From assembly GCA_001414485.1 (NCBI GenBank), contig LLEY01000003.1:829609-893608 (forward strand): DNA of 64,000 nucleotides, written 5' to 3'. Under the pieces are notes generated by a model that searched no databases, was not told the origin of the DNA, and worked only from the letters and a program-made list of their open reading frames with translations. Positions 21,302 to 34,257 of the stretch are shown here, one piece after another (position 1 is the first letter of the stretch; each line of letters starts with the position of its first letter). The translations under genes were made by a program, and so were the position numbers. The DNA comes from Calycina herbarum (Eukaryota > Ascomycota > Leotiomycetes > Helotiales > Pezizellaceae).

Positions 21302-23130
21302 GATACTTGGGATATCAGTCAAGTTATACCACTCTTCAGGATAATAAAAGAGGAGTAGAAGATCGATGTAGAAGACGAAACTCCAGAATTGTACTCTTCT
21401 AAAGATCCACCGCGTCAAATTTCCTTTCATAACAGGATGGAAAGGATCATAGCCAGGCTGGGAGCCGCAACAGGTATGAACGATGACGGAATTACATTAG
21501 AGAGCTTGGGCGGGGTGCAGGAGCCATGACACGGTAAGTGAGGGAGCTGTAGTGGAGTAAGACCTTCTCAGCCCATCAATGCTGTTGCACAAATGGAGGG
21601 GGGTGTGTGGCGTAAGAACTTGGAAGTTGGAAGGTGGCTCGAGGATGCGATGCGTTGATACGAGACTGGGATATTGCAGATCTGGGGCGGCCTATGACGA
21701 GCTGTTGATAAGGGCATCTGCATCTTTTGAACTCACATGCAGCCAGACGAGGTTGGGGGTTGCAGCTCGAGGCATTGCATGAAATCCCGCGAGCTTGACA
21801 AAGTCGTTTATTCGATCCAACAAGGCTCTCTCCCAAGCTAGCTCTCGAGTACCTAGATACTCACACCATAACACCAGCTAACAATGAACGTCGTCGTCCC
21901 TCACCGACACCGCTAAAATAATCATACGCGGGCGTAGGTACCCGCCGCCATGAAACGGTTCACAAGCGATTTTCTGGGGAATTATCCCTCGAAAATACCC
22001 GTATGAACCCCCACTAGATACATTAGCTCAAAAGATCAACGCTGCCAGAAGTACAGCAGTAGCTCTTCCCAGCCACAGATTAACAAAAGCTAAACTATTT
22101 CGAGTACTACTCGAAAACCCAACTCCAACAGCTCACTCCTTGCTCAAATACAATCTCGATGCTTCCGGCGTAACACAAAACGTAAGAAATCCTGGCAAAC
22201 AATCCGAAAAATGGAAGGCAGCAAGGATTCGAAAAGATCCGTACCGCGTACGCCGCGTATAACAACGTCAGCGGAGTCAAGAAAAACGATGTCACTCGTT
22301 GGAATGTGCATATGCAGTAGCGTCGTGTTCCTAATGGCATTTTGCTAAATCCACCCTACGCCACACAAATTCCCATGCACGACGGATGATCCTTCCGCTA
22401 CCTACCAAACATTGGGGGGGAAAATGGGAAAGTTTACCCGTTCTTCGCTCATCTCCCCTGCTGTTTCATCATCGATCCCTTGTCCTGCACCTTTCAGCGG
22501 GGGAGTGTGGACTCGAGGACTTGGCTGCATGAGAAGGGAAGCTGGCTCGCAGGGTTCCAAAGTGTGGCTGGTGATCTCGATGACTTTCCGTGGCTGCCTT
22601 CCTCATCAAACTCCTTCCAAGAAGCAAAGCGTCTGAGAAGTTTGCTTCATGAAATTCCCCAAAAGCCTGATATATACCCTGTCATCATACGCACTTGCAG
22701 CTATGATCTCCATCACCACTTCCCGCTTCTGGGCCTAGGCGGGGGAACAACGTGGTACAACCCAGCCAGGCCTTGGGATGATGGACAAGTTGAAAGATTG
22801 TGATGTAAGAATTTCCCATAGATCATGGAATAGCTTTGCCCATCACGTTCTGTGCGTTTCCGAGTGTATTGAAATCCTGCTTGTGACGTAGTTGTCTCCC
22901 TCCTCTCTCTACCGTAAGGCTCCACTCGAATCTCATTTGCACATCATATAACATTGAATTCTGCCACAAACTCCGTATCTTCATACCATTTTCAATACCA
23001 TTTGATACCCCATAACACAGTCAAAAACAATTGAACAATTACTCAGCAGAAATTTCAATCAACCAAATTGAAAACAACAAAAATCAATCCTCGCATAAGA
23101 ATCTTCAACACTTGACAAAACAAAGCCATC
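21302..23130. other. Divergent promoter region between two LEA-like genes
   Basis: It lies between the start of the minus-strand gene at 21301 and the plus-strand gene at 23131. Frames at 21576-21874 and 22412-22925 are open on both strands and unsupported. Just upstream of 23131 the sequence is A/C-rich, typical of a fungal 5' UTR. Confidence 0.45.
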
Positions 23131-26100
23131 ATGGCGGACACAGCAACCCAGAAAACACCTCAGATGGTGAGAAAGAAGTCTGGTGTTGATTCTGCGAAAA
23201 AGAACGTCAAATCAAAGGCTTCAGATGCCAAATCCAAAGTTCCAGCCTCTGATGCTCCGGAACAACCTGAATTTGATGAACACACCGACTCCGGCGTTGA
23301 TGGTTTGACAACCAGCAATGACGAGGCGGAAGATAAGGAGGAAGAGGAGGAATCTTCAAGCGAGGTTCTACCCGTGGGAAGCGTTAATGGGAAAGGAGGT
23401 AAGTCCAAATTTTGGGAGCATTTCGCACCTGCGAGTCTTGTACTTTTCTTGAAGAAGTAAACTGACTCCAATTTCCCGGGAATAGAAGTCGTTGATGAAA
23501 GTGGATCTGTAATTGGCAAAATCAGCGGAGAAAATGCTTCTCAATTGGAAGGAAGCTATGTCGATGAAGAAGGTTTGTGGTTTCATACTGTACCAACTGA
23601 GAGCTACAGCTAACAGGCTTCTCACAGGTGATGTTATAAACGAAGAGGGAGAAACAATTGGAAAGGCCGACCTTGAATCTCTGAAAAAGGGAGGCTCGGA
23701 AGCTGCCGAGGGCGCAAAGTCTACAGCCGGCGATCTGGAAAAACCAGAAGCCGCTGAGGACCTCGGAAAGTCCGAGAAGGGAGATTTGAAAAGCACAACA
23801 GACAAATCCGTGGCTGGTGGTTCTCAGAAGCCTGGCGTTGATGGGTCCCAAATTGACGGTTCCCAAAAACCCGATGTTGATGCACCAGAGAAGTCCGACA
23901 TTGAAGGATCTCAAAAGCCTTTGGACGACGTTGAGAAACCTGATGTTGAGGGATCTCAAATCGACGGCTCTCAAAAGCCTGACATCGATGCCCCAGAGAA
24001 ATCTGACATCGAGGGGTCTCAAAAGCCATTGGACGATGTCTCGAAGCCAGACCTAGACGCCGAAAAGCCGGATGTCTCCGCAGCCGACAAGTCTGAGGTG
24101 GCTGGTAGCCAAATCGACGATGCCTCGACTGAAAAGGCTGACGCTCCTGACGCTCCTGAAGTCGACAAGCCGGATGTTGATGTCGAGGGTAGCCAAAAAC
24201 CACTTGACGACGCTGCTTTCCAAAAGCCAGATGCTCCAGACGTTGACACCAGCAAGGCAGGTTCTGCTGCAGACCTCGACAAACCTAAGCTTACTGGCCC
24301 ATACGGTGTCCAGGACAACTGGGAAATTACCAACGCTACTGGTGTCGTGATCGGGAAACTGCAACAAGATCAGGATGTGACACCACAAGATTTAGTCGGC
24401 ACTTCTATCAAAGAAATCGACCAAGAGGGTAATCTGATTGCAAAGAATGGGTCAATTGTCGGAAAGTGCGATTTGATTTCCAACTTGGGTTCCCAGGTTG
24501 ACGAGGTTGGAAAGTTAGATCTTGTTGGCCCATTCGAAGTCAATGAGGAGCATGAGATCAAGAACGCGGCAGGCGAGGTAGTCGCAAACCTTCCTGAGGA
24601 AGTGACTCTCGGTGGCCAATCCATTAAGGAGATTGACCTCGAGGGAAACGTGAAAAATGGTAAGTAAAACCGCTCAATGCCACTCTTGAGATATCGAACA
24701 CAAGCTAATTGTTCAATACAGAAAGCGGGAGTGTCATCGCCAAAGCCGAACTGCTTCCAGAGGTCCTTGAGGCCGCCGAGGCAGCAGCCCCTGAAGATCT
24801 TAGCATCTTGAAGGGAATGAAGGTCAACAAGGCCGGAAAGATCGTTGACGAAAAGGGAGATCCATACGGTGTTCTTGTCGAGGGCGATTCAAAGAAACTC
24901 GTTGGAAAGAAGGTTGATGCTAAAGGATTAATCTGGGACGACTCTGGAAACACAATCGGGCGAGCAGGTAAGCAAAAGCAACATGCAACTCTCTCATCGA
25001 CCGTCAGCCAAGCTAATGTGAAACAGAATTGCTCCCTGAAAAAGAGCGAGGTGCCGCAGAGGAATCTTCTCCATTCGATGACTTCCCAGATGCAGTCCTC
25101 AATGATAAGGGAGAAGTGATCTTCGAAGGCCGCGTTGTTGGCAAGGTCAAGCCAGAAGATGGCTTGGATGTCAAGACTCTTGAAGGCAAGAAGATTGATC
25201 CAGACGGAGACGTCTTGGATAAGAACGGAAACCGTTTGGCCAGTTGCGAGCGCTATCAAGAACCCGAGCCTGAACCGGAACCAGAAGAAGAACCGGAAGA
25301 CCTTTCGCTTTTGGAAGGCAAGAAGGTCAACAGTAAGTCCCATAATCCTCTCACTATGTCACAACGCACCTCTTGTTAGATGCTCAAATCGTCGAATAAT
25401 ACTGATGTATCTCTAGAAATGGGTAACGTTGTTGACCCAGACACTGGAAAACTCTTTGGACGTGTCAATTCAGGAGTTCTCTCGAAGTTGATCGGGAGAA
25501 AGTGTGACGCTGAGGGGAAGATCTACTCGGACGCCGGAAAGGTTATCGGAACCGCAGAGCTCATCCCAGCCGATGAAAGAGATGAAGACGGTTCATCAGG
25601 ACCATTCGAAGACTTCCCTGATGCCACAGTGAACAATAAGGGAGACGTTATCTCAGACGAGAAAATCGTTGGTAAACTGATCGAAGGAGATCCAAAGAAG
25701 CTCGCTGGCAAGAAGGTGGACCCTGACGGAGAGGTAAGAAGCCTTGAATTGGCGCTTGATGCATATGACTAACAGCTTTTTAGATCCTTGATAAGGTCGG
25801 AAACGTTCTCGGCAAAGCAGAACGCTACGATGAACCAGAGGAAGCGGAACCAGAGAAGATTGATCTGTCCATCCTCGCAGGGAAGAAAATAAACAAGGCA
25901 GGCTTTGCAGTAGACTCTCACGGAATCATCTATGGAAAACTTGTCGAAGGAGGTAATTAATAAAACCCCCCCACCCAAATGTCTCTACCCCATGCTAATT
26001 ATTTCTTCAGATCCCAAGAAATTGGTGGGCCGTATGTGCGGAAAAGAAGGCCAAGTCTTCAGCGAAGGCGGAGATGTCATCGGTAGAGTTGGTATGTCGT

Positions 26101-27597
26101 ATTCATGTCCAATGGTCGATGTGAAGATGTTAACGAGTATTAGAACTTGTGCCAGAAAGTGAACGAGAGGGTTCCAAAGAGGGACCCTTTGCTGGATTCG
26201 AGTCGGCCACCGTCAACAAAGAAGGGAAAGTGCAAGACGCTACTGGAGCTATCATCGGACGTCTTATTGAAGGAGAAGCTGCCAAATTGTATGGAAAGCG
26301 CGTTGATGAAGACGGCGATGTGGTAAGTCATATTCTGGAGTCTTTTTCTTGTTTTGGTCATGTCGGGGGTCGAGAAATAGGGTTCCTATTCCTTTGACAG
26401 AGACATGTCTGCCAACCTTCGAATGAACAAGTAAACTGATTCCGATATCTTATAGGTCGACAAGAACGGCAACACACTCGGAAAAGCTGAAAGGTAAAAA
26501 TTATCAGGTACTCTGCTCTCAAAAATCCCTTGCTAACTCTCATGATAGGTGGGAAGAGCCAGCCGAGCCCGAGAAGAAGAAGAACCCACTTGAGGGTCGT
26601 AAGATCAATCGTGATGGGAACGTGTATGACGATGACGCCAATGTCATCGGCAAGCTTGTTTCCGGAGAGATTGGTCTCTGCGTTGGAAAGGAGATTGACA
26701 ATGTAGGTTGGACTGAATCCGTTTGACTTGCAACATGCTAACACACAACAGGATGGCGATATTGTCAACTCCAAGGGACAAACACTTGGCCATTGCTCTT
26801 CGCTCGAAGATATCCCAGAACCTGAGCCAGAGGTAGAGGAAGAAGTCGAAGACCCCGAGGAAGTTGAGAAGAGAAAGCAACTTGAACAAGACAAGAAGCT
26901 CGCTCAACAAATGGCTGGTTGTATCCAGCAGTCCATCGACAAGATTAAGCCTATCTTGAAAATGATCACAGAGGCATGTGCCCTTCCGATAACTCGAGTC
27001 TATCTTGCTAACCAATATCCAGCACATCGACGCAGCTGAACGTGAACCAAAGGAAGACCTCGACGAGCAGAAGCTGGTCGATACCGTCAAGCCACTCATC
27101 GAACAGGGAGGACAAATCCTTCAGGAGGCCAATGGTGTTATCCGTGGTCTTGATCCTGATGGAAGAATTGCTTCCAATGCTAAAGCCAAGACTGCTTCTC
27201 GTGAGGCAACTCCAGAGGAATACCATCTTGCTGATGTCCTCAAAGACGTATGTGAACCCCTTCGATGACGATTGGAAGCATGCTAACCCAGTAACAGTTG
27301 ACCGAAAATGTCCACACAACCATCGACCAAGCCAAGAAGAAGATCGCCGGCATGCCACACGCAAAGAAAGAGTTGAACCCTCTATGGGGATTATTGGCTG
27401 AGCCTCTTGGTCAAATCCTCGCAGCCGTTGGACTCTTGCTTAGCGGAGTTCTCGGTTTGGTCGGAAAACTTCTCAGCGGATTGGGTCTTGGTGGACTCTT
27501 GGATAACCTCCTTGGTGGTCTTGGATTGAAGGGCATCTTGAATGGACTCGGCCTTGGGATGGTGACTGATTCGTTGACAGGAAAGAAGAAGAAGTGA
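23131..27597 (+). CDS. LEA-like protein with about eleven DUF3659-type modules, 1207 residues
   Basis: Fourteen exons keep one frame: 23131-23398, 23486-23572, 23628-24659, 24722-24967, 25027-25332, 25417-25733, 25784-25952, 26011-26091, 26144-26322, 26456-26493, 26549-26702, 26752-26973, 27023-27247, 27298-27597. Twelve introns are GT-AG; that at 26974-27022 is GC-AG. The N-terminus is disordered and acidic. Exon 3 has a 36-residue tandem duplication in a GSQKPDVDAPEKSDIEGSQK region. About eleven modules of the pattern KVDxxGxVxDxxGNxIGKAE follow, with a recurring EGDPKKLAGKKVDPDGE core as in DUF3659. The C-terminus has a coiled Glu/Lys/Gln part and a Gly/Leu-rich tail (GLVGKLLSGLGLGGLLDNLL) ending in KKKK. 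This architecture is known from fungal LEA-domain proteins. The role in stress tolerance is inferred. Confidence 0.87.
26974..27022 (+). other. GC-AG intron
   Basis: The exon end ACAGAG is followed by GCATGTGCCC. The intron has a GCTAAC branch point and ends ATCCAG, 49 nt in all. No GT donor nearby keeps frame, and splicing here joins KMITE to HIDAAEREPKEDLDE without a shift. The other twelve introns of the gene begin with GT. Confidence 0.8.
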
Positions 27598-28199
27598 GGT
27601 AATGGATGTATGATATGACGAAAATCTCTCCTTGTATTTTTTATGTTTTTTATGTTGGGTTGTACGGGAATTGGCAGCGTGTGTTTTTTGGTACGATCTT
27701 ATGTAGCGTTATCTATAATGAGAATGGTTACTTGACAAATTTTTTTTGCAGTTGTGCTATGGTTGTTCAGTGCAATTGCTGTTCAATTGTCGTGATGATG
27801 TTGAAAAAGGGGGACCTCGGCATCGCCGGTTTGTCTCCGAAGTGTCGGGCAAGTATCGACTTCTTCCCCTCCAGCGCCCCCTCCCAGCGGCCTTCTACGT
27901 GGAACTCGAGATTATTTCAACAACGTCGTATCAATCGCAAGAGCACTCGTAAATCTTTGATCTGACATGAAGATGGGTGTCATGGCGGGCCGACTCCAGC
28001 TCGCATGCGCTTTTGCGGCAATGGCAACGACCATGTCATTGGAGTCTGTCTAGGCCAGGGAAGGAGCCTTTTGTCATTAGGTAGGTACAGAGGTAGGTAC
28101 CTTCCTCTACTTGAAGCTTTCGCTCAGTCTTCCCAATTTCTGAATATTTATTCAATCTGCAAAGACAACACAAATCGTGTAAGCATAGTTATCCTCGAG
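27598..28199. other. Intergenic
   Basis: 3' flank of the DUF3659 gene (GT-rich) and 5' flank of the next gene. Open frames at 27606-27965 and 27746-27952 overlap each other and are unsupported. Confidence 0.5.
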
Positions 28200-29725
28200 A
28201 TGGAAACCTTTGAGGGGAAGCTCGACGAAGCAACCGGCGAACAGGAAATTCTGGGCGCAGCAGTAGCAGTGGTTAACAAGGAGGGTGAGTCTTTTCTGTC
28301 CAAGAACTAGCTGCTCCCTCTCGCTGACATGTTTCTCAAGGCATCATTTACCAAAAGTTTTCTGGATATCAAAACCTGGCCCTCCCTTCTCCACCTATCG
28401 ATCATAATACCACATTCGCTCTTGAATCCGCGGGAACCTTCATCACCCACATAGCCGCACTGCAATGTGTTGACAATGGCTTCATTCGCCTCGATGATCC
28501 GGTCGAGACATATCTCCCCGACTTGAAAGGCCCCTCAATCGTCAGAAGGAACAATGGAGAAGATAACGAGCGGTACAATCTCATTCTCCACGCCGTAAAA
28601 CCAGGCGAGCAAATCACTCTTCGAGATCTACTTGCAAACACCAGTGGCTTGGACGATGACGATTACCTGATCAAACTGTGGGAAGCGGACGTCACAGGAG
28701 AGAAATACCAGAAAGACGAATATGTAGATTTCCCAACTGATCGCAAGCTACTTGTCGATAAACCAGGCGAAAGCTGGTCTTATAGCCCAAATGCTCGTTG
28801 GGTCGTAAGTCTCATTGAGCAACTTAACCAACAACCCATGGCTGAGACGGTTCAAGAACTTATTTTCGACGCATTGGGCATGTCTTCTTCAGTATACGAA
28901 CCTTTCGACAACGCCGAGATTACTTCCAGACTCCTGCAACCCGTGGAACGGACGGAAGGAGGGCTGGAAGCTGTTGGCGTAGAAGATTTTGTAGCTTGTG
29001 GCGTGGTAACAACCATCAACGATCTGTCATTGCTCCTCTCCGACCTAGTGTCTCCAGATTGTTCGATCCTCAAGCCCTCAAGTGTTGAAAGTTTCTTCTC
29101 ATGCAACCTTAATGATGATGCTTGCCGCCAATTTCGCACCACGAAGGGGATCTTTACTGCATATGCGGGAATTCCAGAGGATGAGCTAGAGCCTCCTATC
29201 AACTATAGTCTAGGAGGACTTATTGTCGAAGAAGAATTGCCGTTGTCAAAGATGCCTCCATGGACTGTCACTTGGAACGGTATGCCAAACGTGGTCTGGG
29301 CTGTGAATAGAAAGTATGGTCTAGGAATGATATGGGCAACGCAGCTTTTCCCAGAAAACGACAAGAAATGTGTGGATATCGCCATGGAGTTTTTTCGAGG
29401 GGCTTGGAAGAAGTTTAGTCCGGACATTGATCCTGGATCTAAGGTTGGACAGACTTCGATGGACGAGGGTATGGCTGATTCTGGATTTGAGACTCAGACG
29501 CCGAGTGACAACGACGCTATGGAATTGAATTCCTCTCACTCGGACGGTCCAACCACACAGACTCCCACCGCAACCACGCCCTCAGCAGGCAAGCGAGGGA
29601 AAAGGAAATCAAGCGAGATCGATTCCATGATCAGTCCAGCCTCTAAAGCTTCAAAAAGATGGCCTCCGATAAAGATTTCGCTGGAGGACGATTTGGACGA
29701 CGATATGGATTTGAAAAATCGCTGA
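28200..29725 (+). CDS. Beta-lactamase/transesterase-fold protein lacking the catalytic lysine
   Basis: Exons 28200-28284 and 28341-29725 with a phase-1 intron of 56 nt give 489 residues. The layout follows the fungal class C beta-lactamase-like (esterase/LovD-type) family: AAVAVVNKEGIIYQKFSGYQ, then ALESAGTFITHIAALQCVDN, TLRDLLANTSGLDDDDYLIK, SWSYSPNARWVVSLIEQL, and WTVTWNGMPNVVWAVNRKYG. Active members have S-x-x-K in the second block (SCTK-like) and use that lysine; here the residues are S-A-G-T. The YS motif is still present. About 90 extra C-terminal residues are Ser/Thr-rich with a basic GKRGKRKSS element, unusual for the family. It may be a non-catalytic homologue or use another mechanism. 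No signal peptide. Confidence 0.85.
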
Positions 29726-32252
29726 TTGGGGTTTTATTAGTATAGATATGCCTGAAGCATCCTTAACCCCAACTCCAACCTCGTTCTAGGGATCAGCCCT
29801 AACTTAATTACAAAACATTTTCACGGTCTCCTTGTTCACACTAAAGCCCCAGTTTGATGCAAAGTAGCATGAAATAACATTGTCGTTTTCTTTTCGAATC
29901 TGTTTACCCATTTGATTGATTATGGTGGGGGAGTGGGACAATCCTCTTGGGCTCCGGTCCGGCCCTGAAGGGCGCGCCTTTCAGGCCATCACTCCCATCT
30001 TACTTCACAAATATCACGCCAACACCTCCACATCTGCGAAGCAATCCTGATTATCATCCCTTGGCCTATTAGACGATACGATATAGGAACAGCAACATCT
30101 GCAAAGCTGCGATGTTGCAACGAACTACCAATGAGGATTGAGATCGAGATGGACGATTTCAAACCCGCCTTATGGCGCATACGCAGATGCAAGTGCCTGT
30201 TTAACGATAAAAGGTTGGTCTTTCCCCGCTGATTTTATTTGCCGTGCGAATTTCCGTTTGTGGGTACAGTGGCTCTGTATTTGAAAGATTGGTTAGAAAG
30301 ATCAGAGCTTGAATTATTGCAAATTGTCCTCTTAATGTTCATCAAGCAATAAAACGAACAACCACAGAATCAACAGTGTAAGTACTCAACCCCTCCATTC
30401 TCCAATGCTTCGATTCCGCAGATCTATACATCCAATACTAAACTACCTCCCAGCAAACAATGGCAACTACCCAACTCACAACCTCTTCCTCCTCCACCTC
30501 CCCCTCCTCTCCTCCATCCAGTCGCCTCTCCTCCCAATGGCTACACATCCACAGTCTCAATCCGAAAATGCAACTGTCACAAAACCTCCTTCCACGTCCG
30601 ACCCCAACACTCTCCCTCCGACTTCCTTCTACTCTCTCCTACGAACCTATTCGAAGGGGGATTGGTGGATTACACTTGTTTTGATAAGAATATACACTGG
30701 CCCTTCTGTGGGACTTGTGGGGTGAGGTGTTTTGGGTTTAGAGGCGAGGGAGAGGTGCTTGAGATGGAGGTTGAGGGGGAGAAGATGGAGGGTTGGGGGT
30801 GTTAGTTGAGTGTTGATGGGACGACTGTTGAGGCCGGGCAGGAGGGGTGGGATATGAGGGAGTGAAATGAGAAGTGGTGGATTGCTTATTTGAACGTTAG
30901 GGAGGAGGTTGAGGCGCCGAGGATGGGGAAGCCTTATGAGGGGGGGATGTATTGAATTATCTTTCTTTGGTTTGAGGTGAGTGGCATTTAGGGGGCTGAT
31001 TGGGTTATATTTGATGGCAGACACAGAAGCCTACGGAGAAAATTGGAGGAGTCTTGGAAGAGATTTGTTCAACGTTCCCCAAGCAACTGTCAAACCTATA
31101 TGAGGGACTTGTTGTGCAAGCATGTGTTTGTGTCGTGGTGGACTCGAGAGACAACCGCCTCGTTGCACGGTTTTATGAAGCTGTTGTAGGTCTGTGATGG
31201 AGTTTGTTTGCCTGGTTTTGCAGAACTTCCAATGCTGCGCTGAGGTCGGCGATTCTCGTCTGCAGTACGATTTTTGGGAAAGGACTTGCTGAGTCCTTAT
31301 TTACCATCTCAGAGTTTCCTTGAGAAGGTTGTTTGGGGACCAGTTCGCAGATCGAGGAGGAGGGGTGGGGAGAGAAAGGCATCAACGAGAACTATCAACG
31401 AGAACTAGCAACTCGAGTAATTGCTTTGTCCATCCATTCTACTGCTTGGTTCTTGGGGTCCTTGGCCATGTTTTGTTTCTTCGCGCGAAGATGCGTTATG
31501 ATTGTTGCGAGTGGATTTTATCGGTCCTTCAGTCGTACACTGTATTGTTTGTCATTCCCTAAGTCCTTTTCTATGCCACGAACTTACCAAGTCGCAGCTT
31601 ATCTGAAATAAGAAATCAGCTGTTCATGAACCACAATTATTCTCCGCCAAAAAAGCTTTTGTCCTGTTCTTCAATTTCCCCAAAGCTCCATGGTTGACAA
31701 GATTACTCTAATCTCGTGCCCCATTTTTAAACGCTAGTTTGGTGTTTCCCCGCGGGCTGCCAAGTCGATTTTAGGGTCAAGCCAAAACAATGATACTCAA
31801 TTGGATCCACCTGTCAAAAAATACATGGGCGATCCTTCTTCTGGAAACTGATGTTTTGATCACTCTGCTGCTTGTGCTCTCATGAATTGATGGATCTGGC
31901 AGGCGCTTGCTCCATCAAGCATCGCTCCCTCGCAAAGTACGCCAAGTCAAACTTCGCTTCAGTAGATGAAGGCGAACCTGCAACAGTACACCCCAGAAGG
32001 AGGCTTGGGGAAACAGACTTGGCAGTTTGAGGCTCAAACTACCGCAATGTTGTGTACTGAGGCAAAAAGAAGGACTTCTGAATAAAGGCAAGTGCGTATC
32101 TTTTTCATCTATTCTTTCTCTCCTTTCCATTCTCTTCTCTGTTGCGGGAGTTTCGTGTGTTGACATCTCAATCTCTTCGTAATCTTCTTTCTATCTTCTT
32201 TCGTTCTTGACGCTGTGCGTTTTTTATTGTATACTCCTCTTTTTTTTCCAAT
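29726..32252. other. Long intergenic with degraded coding-like stretch
   Basis: No intact gene is seen in 2.5 kb. From about 30537 (MATHPQSQSENATVTKPPST) to about 31200 the plus strand has protein-like pieces in changing frames (FYSLLRTYSKGDWWIT, then GFRGEGEVLEMEVEGEKMEG, then KWWIAYLNVREEVEAPRMG) interrupted by stops. The part at 30720-30960 is extremely G-rich and C-poor. This may be a decayed gene or a gene with unrecognised introns. The antisense frame 30647-31024 is a by-product of the skew. Confidence 0.35.
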
Positions 32253-33394
32253 ATGGCCGTACTTTTTAACAACTGGGCTGGTGTCCTTTCTTTCTTCTTG
32301 TTTATGTTACTCGCCATCCCTACGGATGCTCTTCCCCAAAAGACGAAGGCTACGACTGGAAAGGCTGCCACGGGAGCAACCACGAAAGCAACAAAAGGGA
32401 CGAAGGGTGCAGCAGCAGGAGGAGCTACGGGAGCAACGGCAGCTACAAAAATCACTACCGCAACAGATGGCTCCATGATTTTGGATAAAACCGTACAAAT
32501 CAAGTAAGTCCTCTATCCCCCAACTCTCTCCCAATTCGCAGCTTCTAACACGATATACTCAGTGGCCTCTCAATCCAATACAAGATTTCCGCACCAGCAG
32601 ACCAATTCACAGCTGCCTCCGGCGTAACAGGCGGTGCTCAAACCGCGAATGCTACAGGAACCGCAGGTCTCAACGTCCTCCTCCACGGTGATGGCGGACA
32701 ATCCTTCCAAGATTTCCCAAACCAAGCCGTACAAAATAACCTCATGGGTGTCGTCGTTCTCGCACCAGATCCAAATCTTTTCTGGGGTGGTGGATCAGGT
32801 CTCCAACGAACCGACGGAGTTGCCCATTCTGCAGCAGTCAACTCCCTTATCCAAGACCAATTACCACAAGACGTCGCATTCGATAAAACCAATGTCTTTT
32901 TCACCGGTGTCTCCGGTGGTTCTCTCATGCTTTCCGGATTCTTTGTCCCTGCCTTCGGAGCCCAATACAAGACTGGTGTTGAGTTGAACTGCGGCGCTCT
33001 GGCACCACAAGTCCCAGTCGTGGATGCGGCTACTATGATTGCAAACACGAAGATCCATTTCCAATCTACCTCTGACGAACTCGCTCTCCTCCAGAAAGCT
33101 ATCCCTGCCTCCGTTACGGCATATGAGAAACTCGCTACCGATAATGGTCTGGACGCTGCTGCTATTGGGGCCCTGCAGACTGTTGATAATACGCCTAATG
33201 GAGGTGGACATTGTGGATTTGATGGCAAGGGGTTCGTAACTGGTGTCCAACTTATGGCGACGAATTATGCGAATGTTATGGGTGCCAATGGGAATGGACA
33301 GGTTACAGGGATTGGGAATGTGCTGAAGACTGTGGTGGGCAATGAGAACGTTGTTTTCACTAGTGCTGGACAGGCGCAGAAGATGAAGTTTTAA
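32253..33394 (+). CDS. Secreted serine-hydrolase-like protein (GVSGGS), 360 residues
   Basis: Exons 32253-32503 and 32563-33394 with a phase-2 intron of 59 nt. The signal peptide is MAVLFNNWAGVLSFFLFMLL plus a following Ala/Asp stretch. Residues about 30-75 are a Lys/Thr/Ala/Gly-rich linker. The catalytic-type domain has GLNVLLHGDGGQSFQDFPNQ (an HGDGG oxyanion-like loop), LAPDPNLFWGGGSGLQRTDG and VFFTGVSGGSLMLSGFF with the nucleophile elbow G-V-S-G-G, plus a late GGGHCGFDG that could supply the histidine. Homologous secreted fungal proteins, often mislabelled cyclin-like F-box, are common in plant-associated ascomycetes. Esterase or carbohydrate-esterase activity is plausible but unproven. 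Confidence 0.85.
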
Positions 33395-34257
33395 AGAAAA
33401 CTGGCTCAGATTCGTTAGGAAGTTACAGCCTAGAAAAATTGGATTTTTAATACTTGATGAGGCGTCTTGTTGAGGTGTGAAAGGGAGTGGTCTGGTATCA
33501 TGGGTGTAGTTCACCTGAGATGGACTGGAGACTCGAGAGAACTTGTGATTTCGCTCTCCCTTGATACATGTCTATGATGCCATCTACGAGTGTGGTTGTT
33601 CGAGGAATTTGGGTCTTTTTGAGCTTCTAAGAAGTGTAGTTCACTCTCGATAAACTTTGCCGGGGGGCTTCCTGGCCAGTAATAGCTCTGGCCCTTGATG
33701 AGGAGAAGTATAGCTCCCAAACTTGGAAACTCGGTTAGGTTCTTACTTATTTTTTTGAATTCCATACCGCCGCATGCTTTTATGAACCAGCGGTCGAAAA
33801 ATATGGAAGTGCGAGCGTACGGATTTGGCAAAGAGGCTGAGGGGGAAAATAGCAAGTAATAATCAATGGGACTAGACCCACAAGGTTGCTCCCGAAAATT
33901 TTCTCCATCCAATAAGCTTTTCAAGCATCAACTAAGTCCTGCTCTTACTCCATTTCCAACAGAATTTACAAATCAGTCTGTACTTAGAGAAGGACTTATC
34001 CAAGTGGGCGTGTTTTGAACCGTTCATTTTCTCATCACCATTTACAAGCAACTCTCGCCATTATGGCATCATCAAATCAAGTATAGCCGAGAGAGTTCTA
34101 GTCCAGAAAAAAGAGTTCTAAGAAATGATCTTGTTTGATGCAGTGCATGGTATATTGTTTTTTTTTTAGCATTAACAAGTCGCGGACTCGCAGAGTCGTT
34201 ATCAGATCATAACTTCATTTCCCCATGAATAGGCAGTTCCTCTAAACTCCAAGCTGA
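33395..34257. other. Intergenic between convergent genes
   Basis: The 137-codon minus frame at 33511-33924 has no recognisable feature and no splice context. Nothing else is seen. Confidence 0.45.

Noticed and set aside
30647..31024. Minus-strand Pro/Leu/His-rich frame
   Set aside because: Produced by the extreme G skew of the plus strand; no motif.
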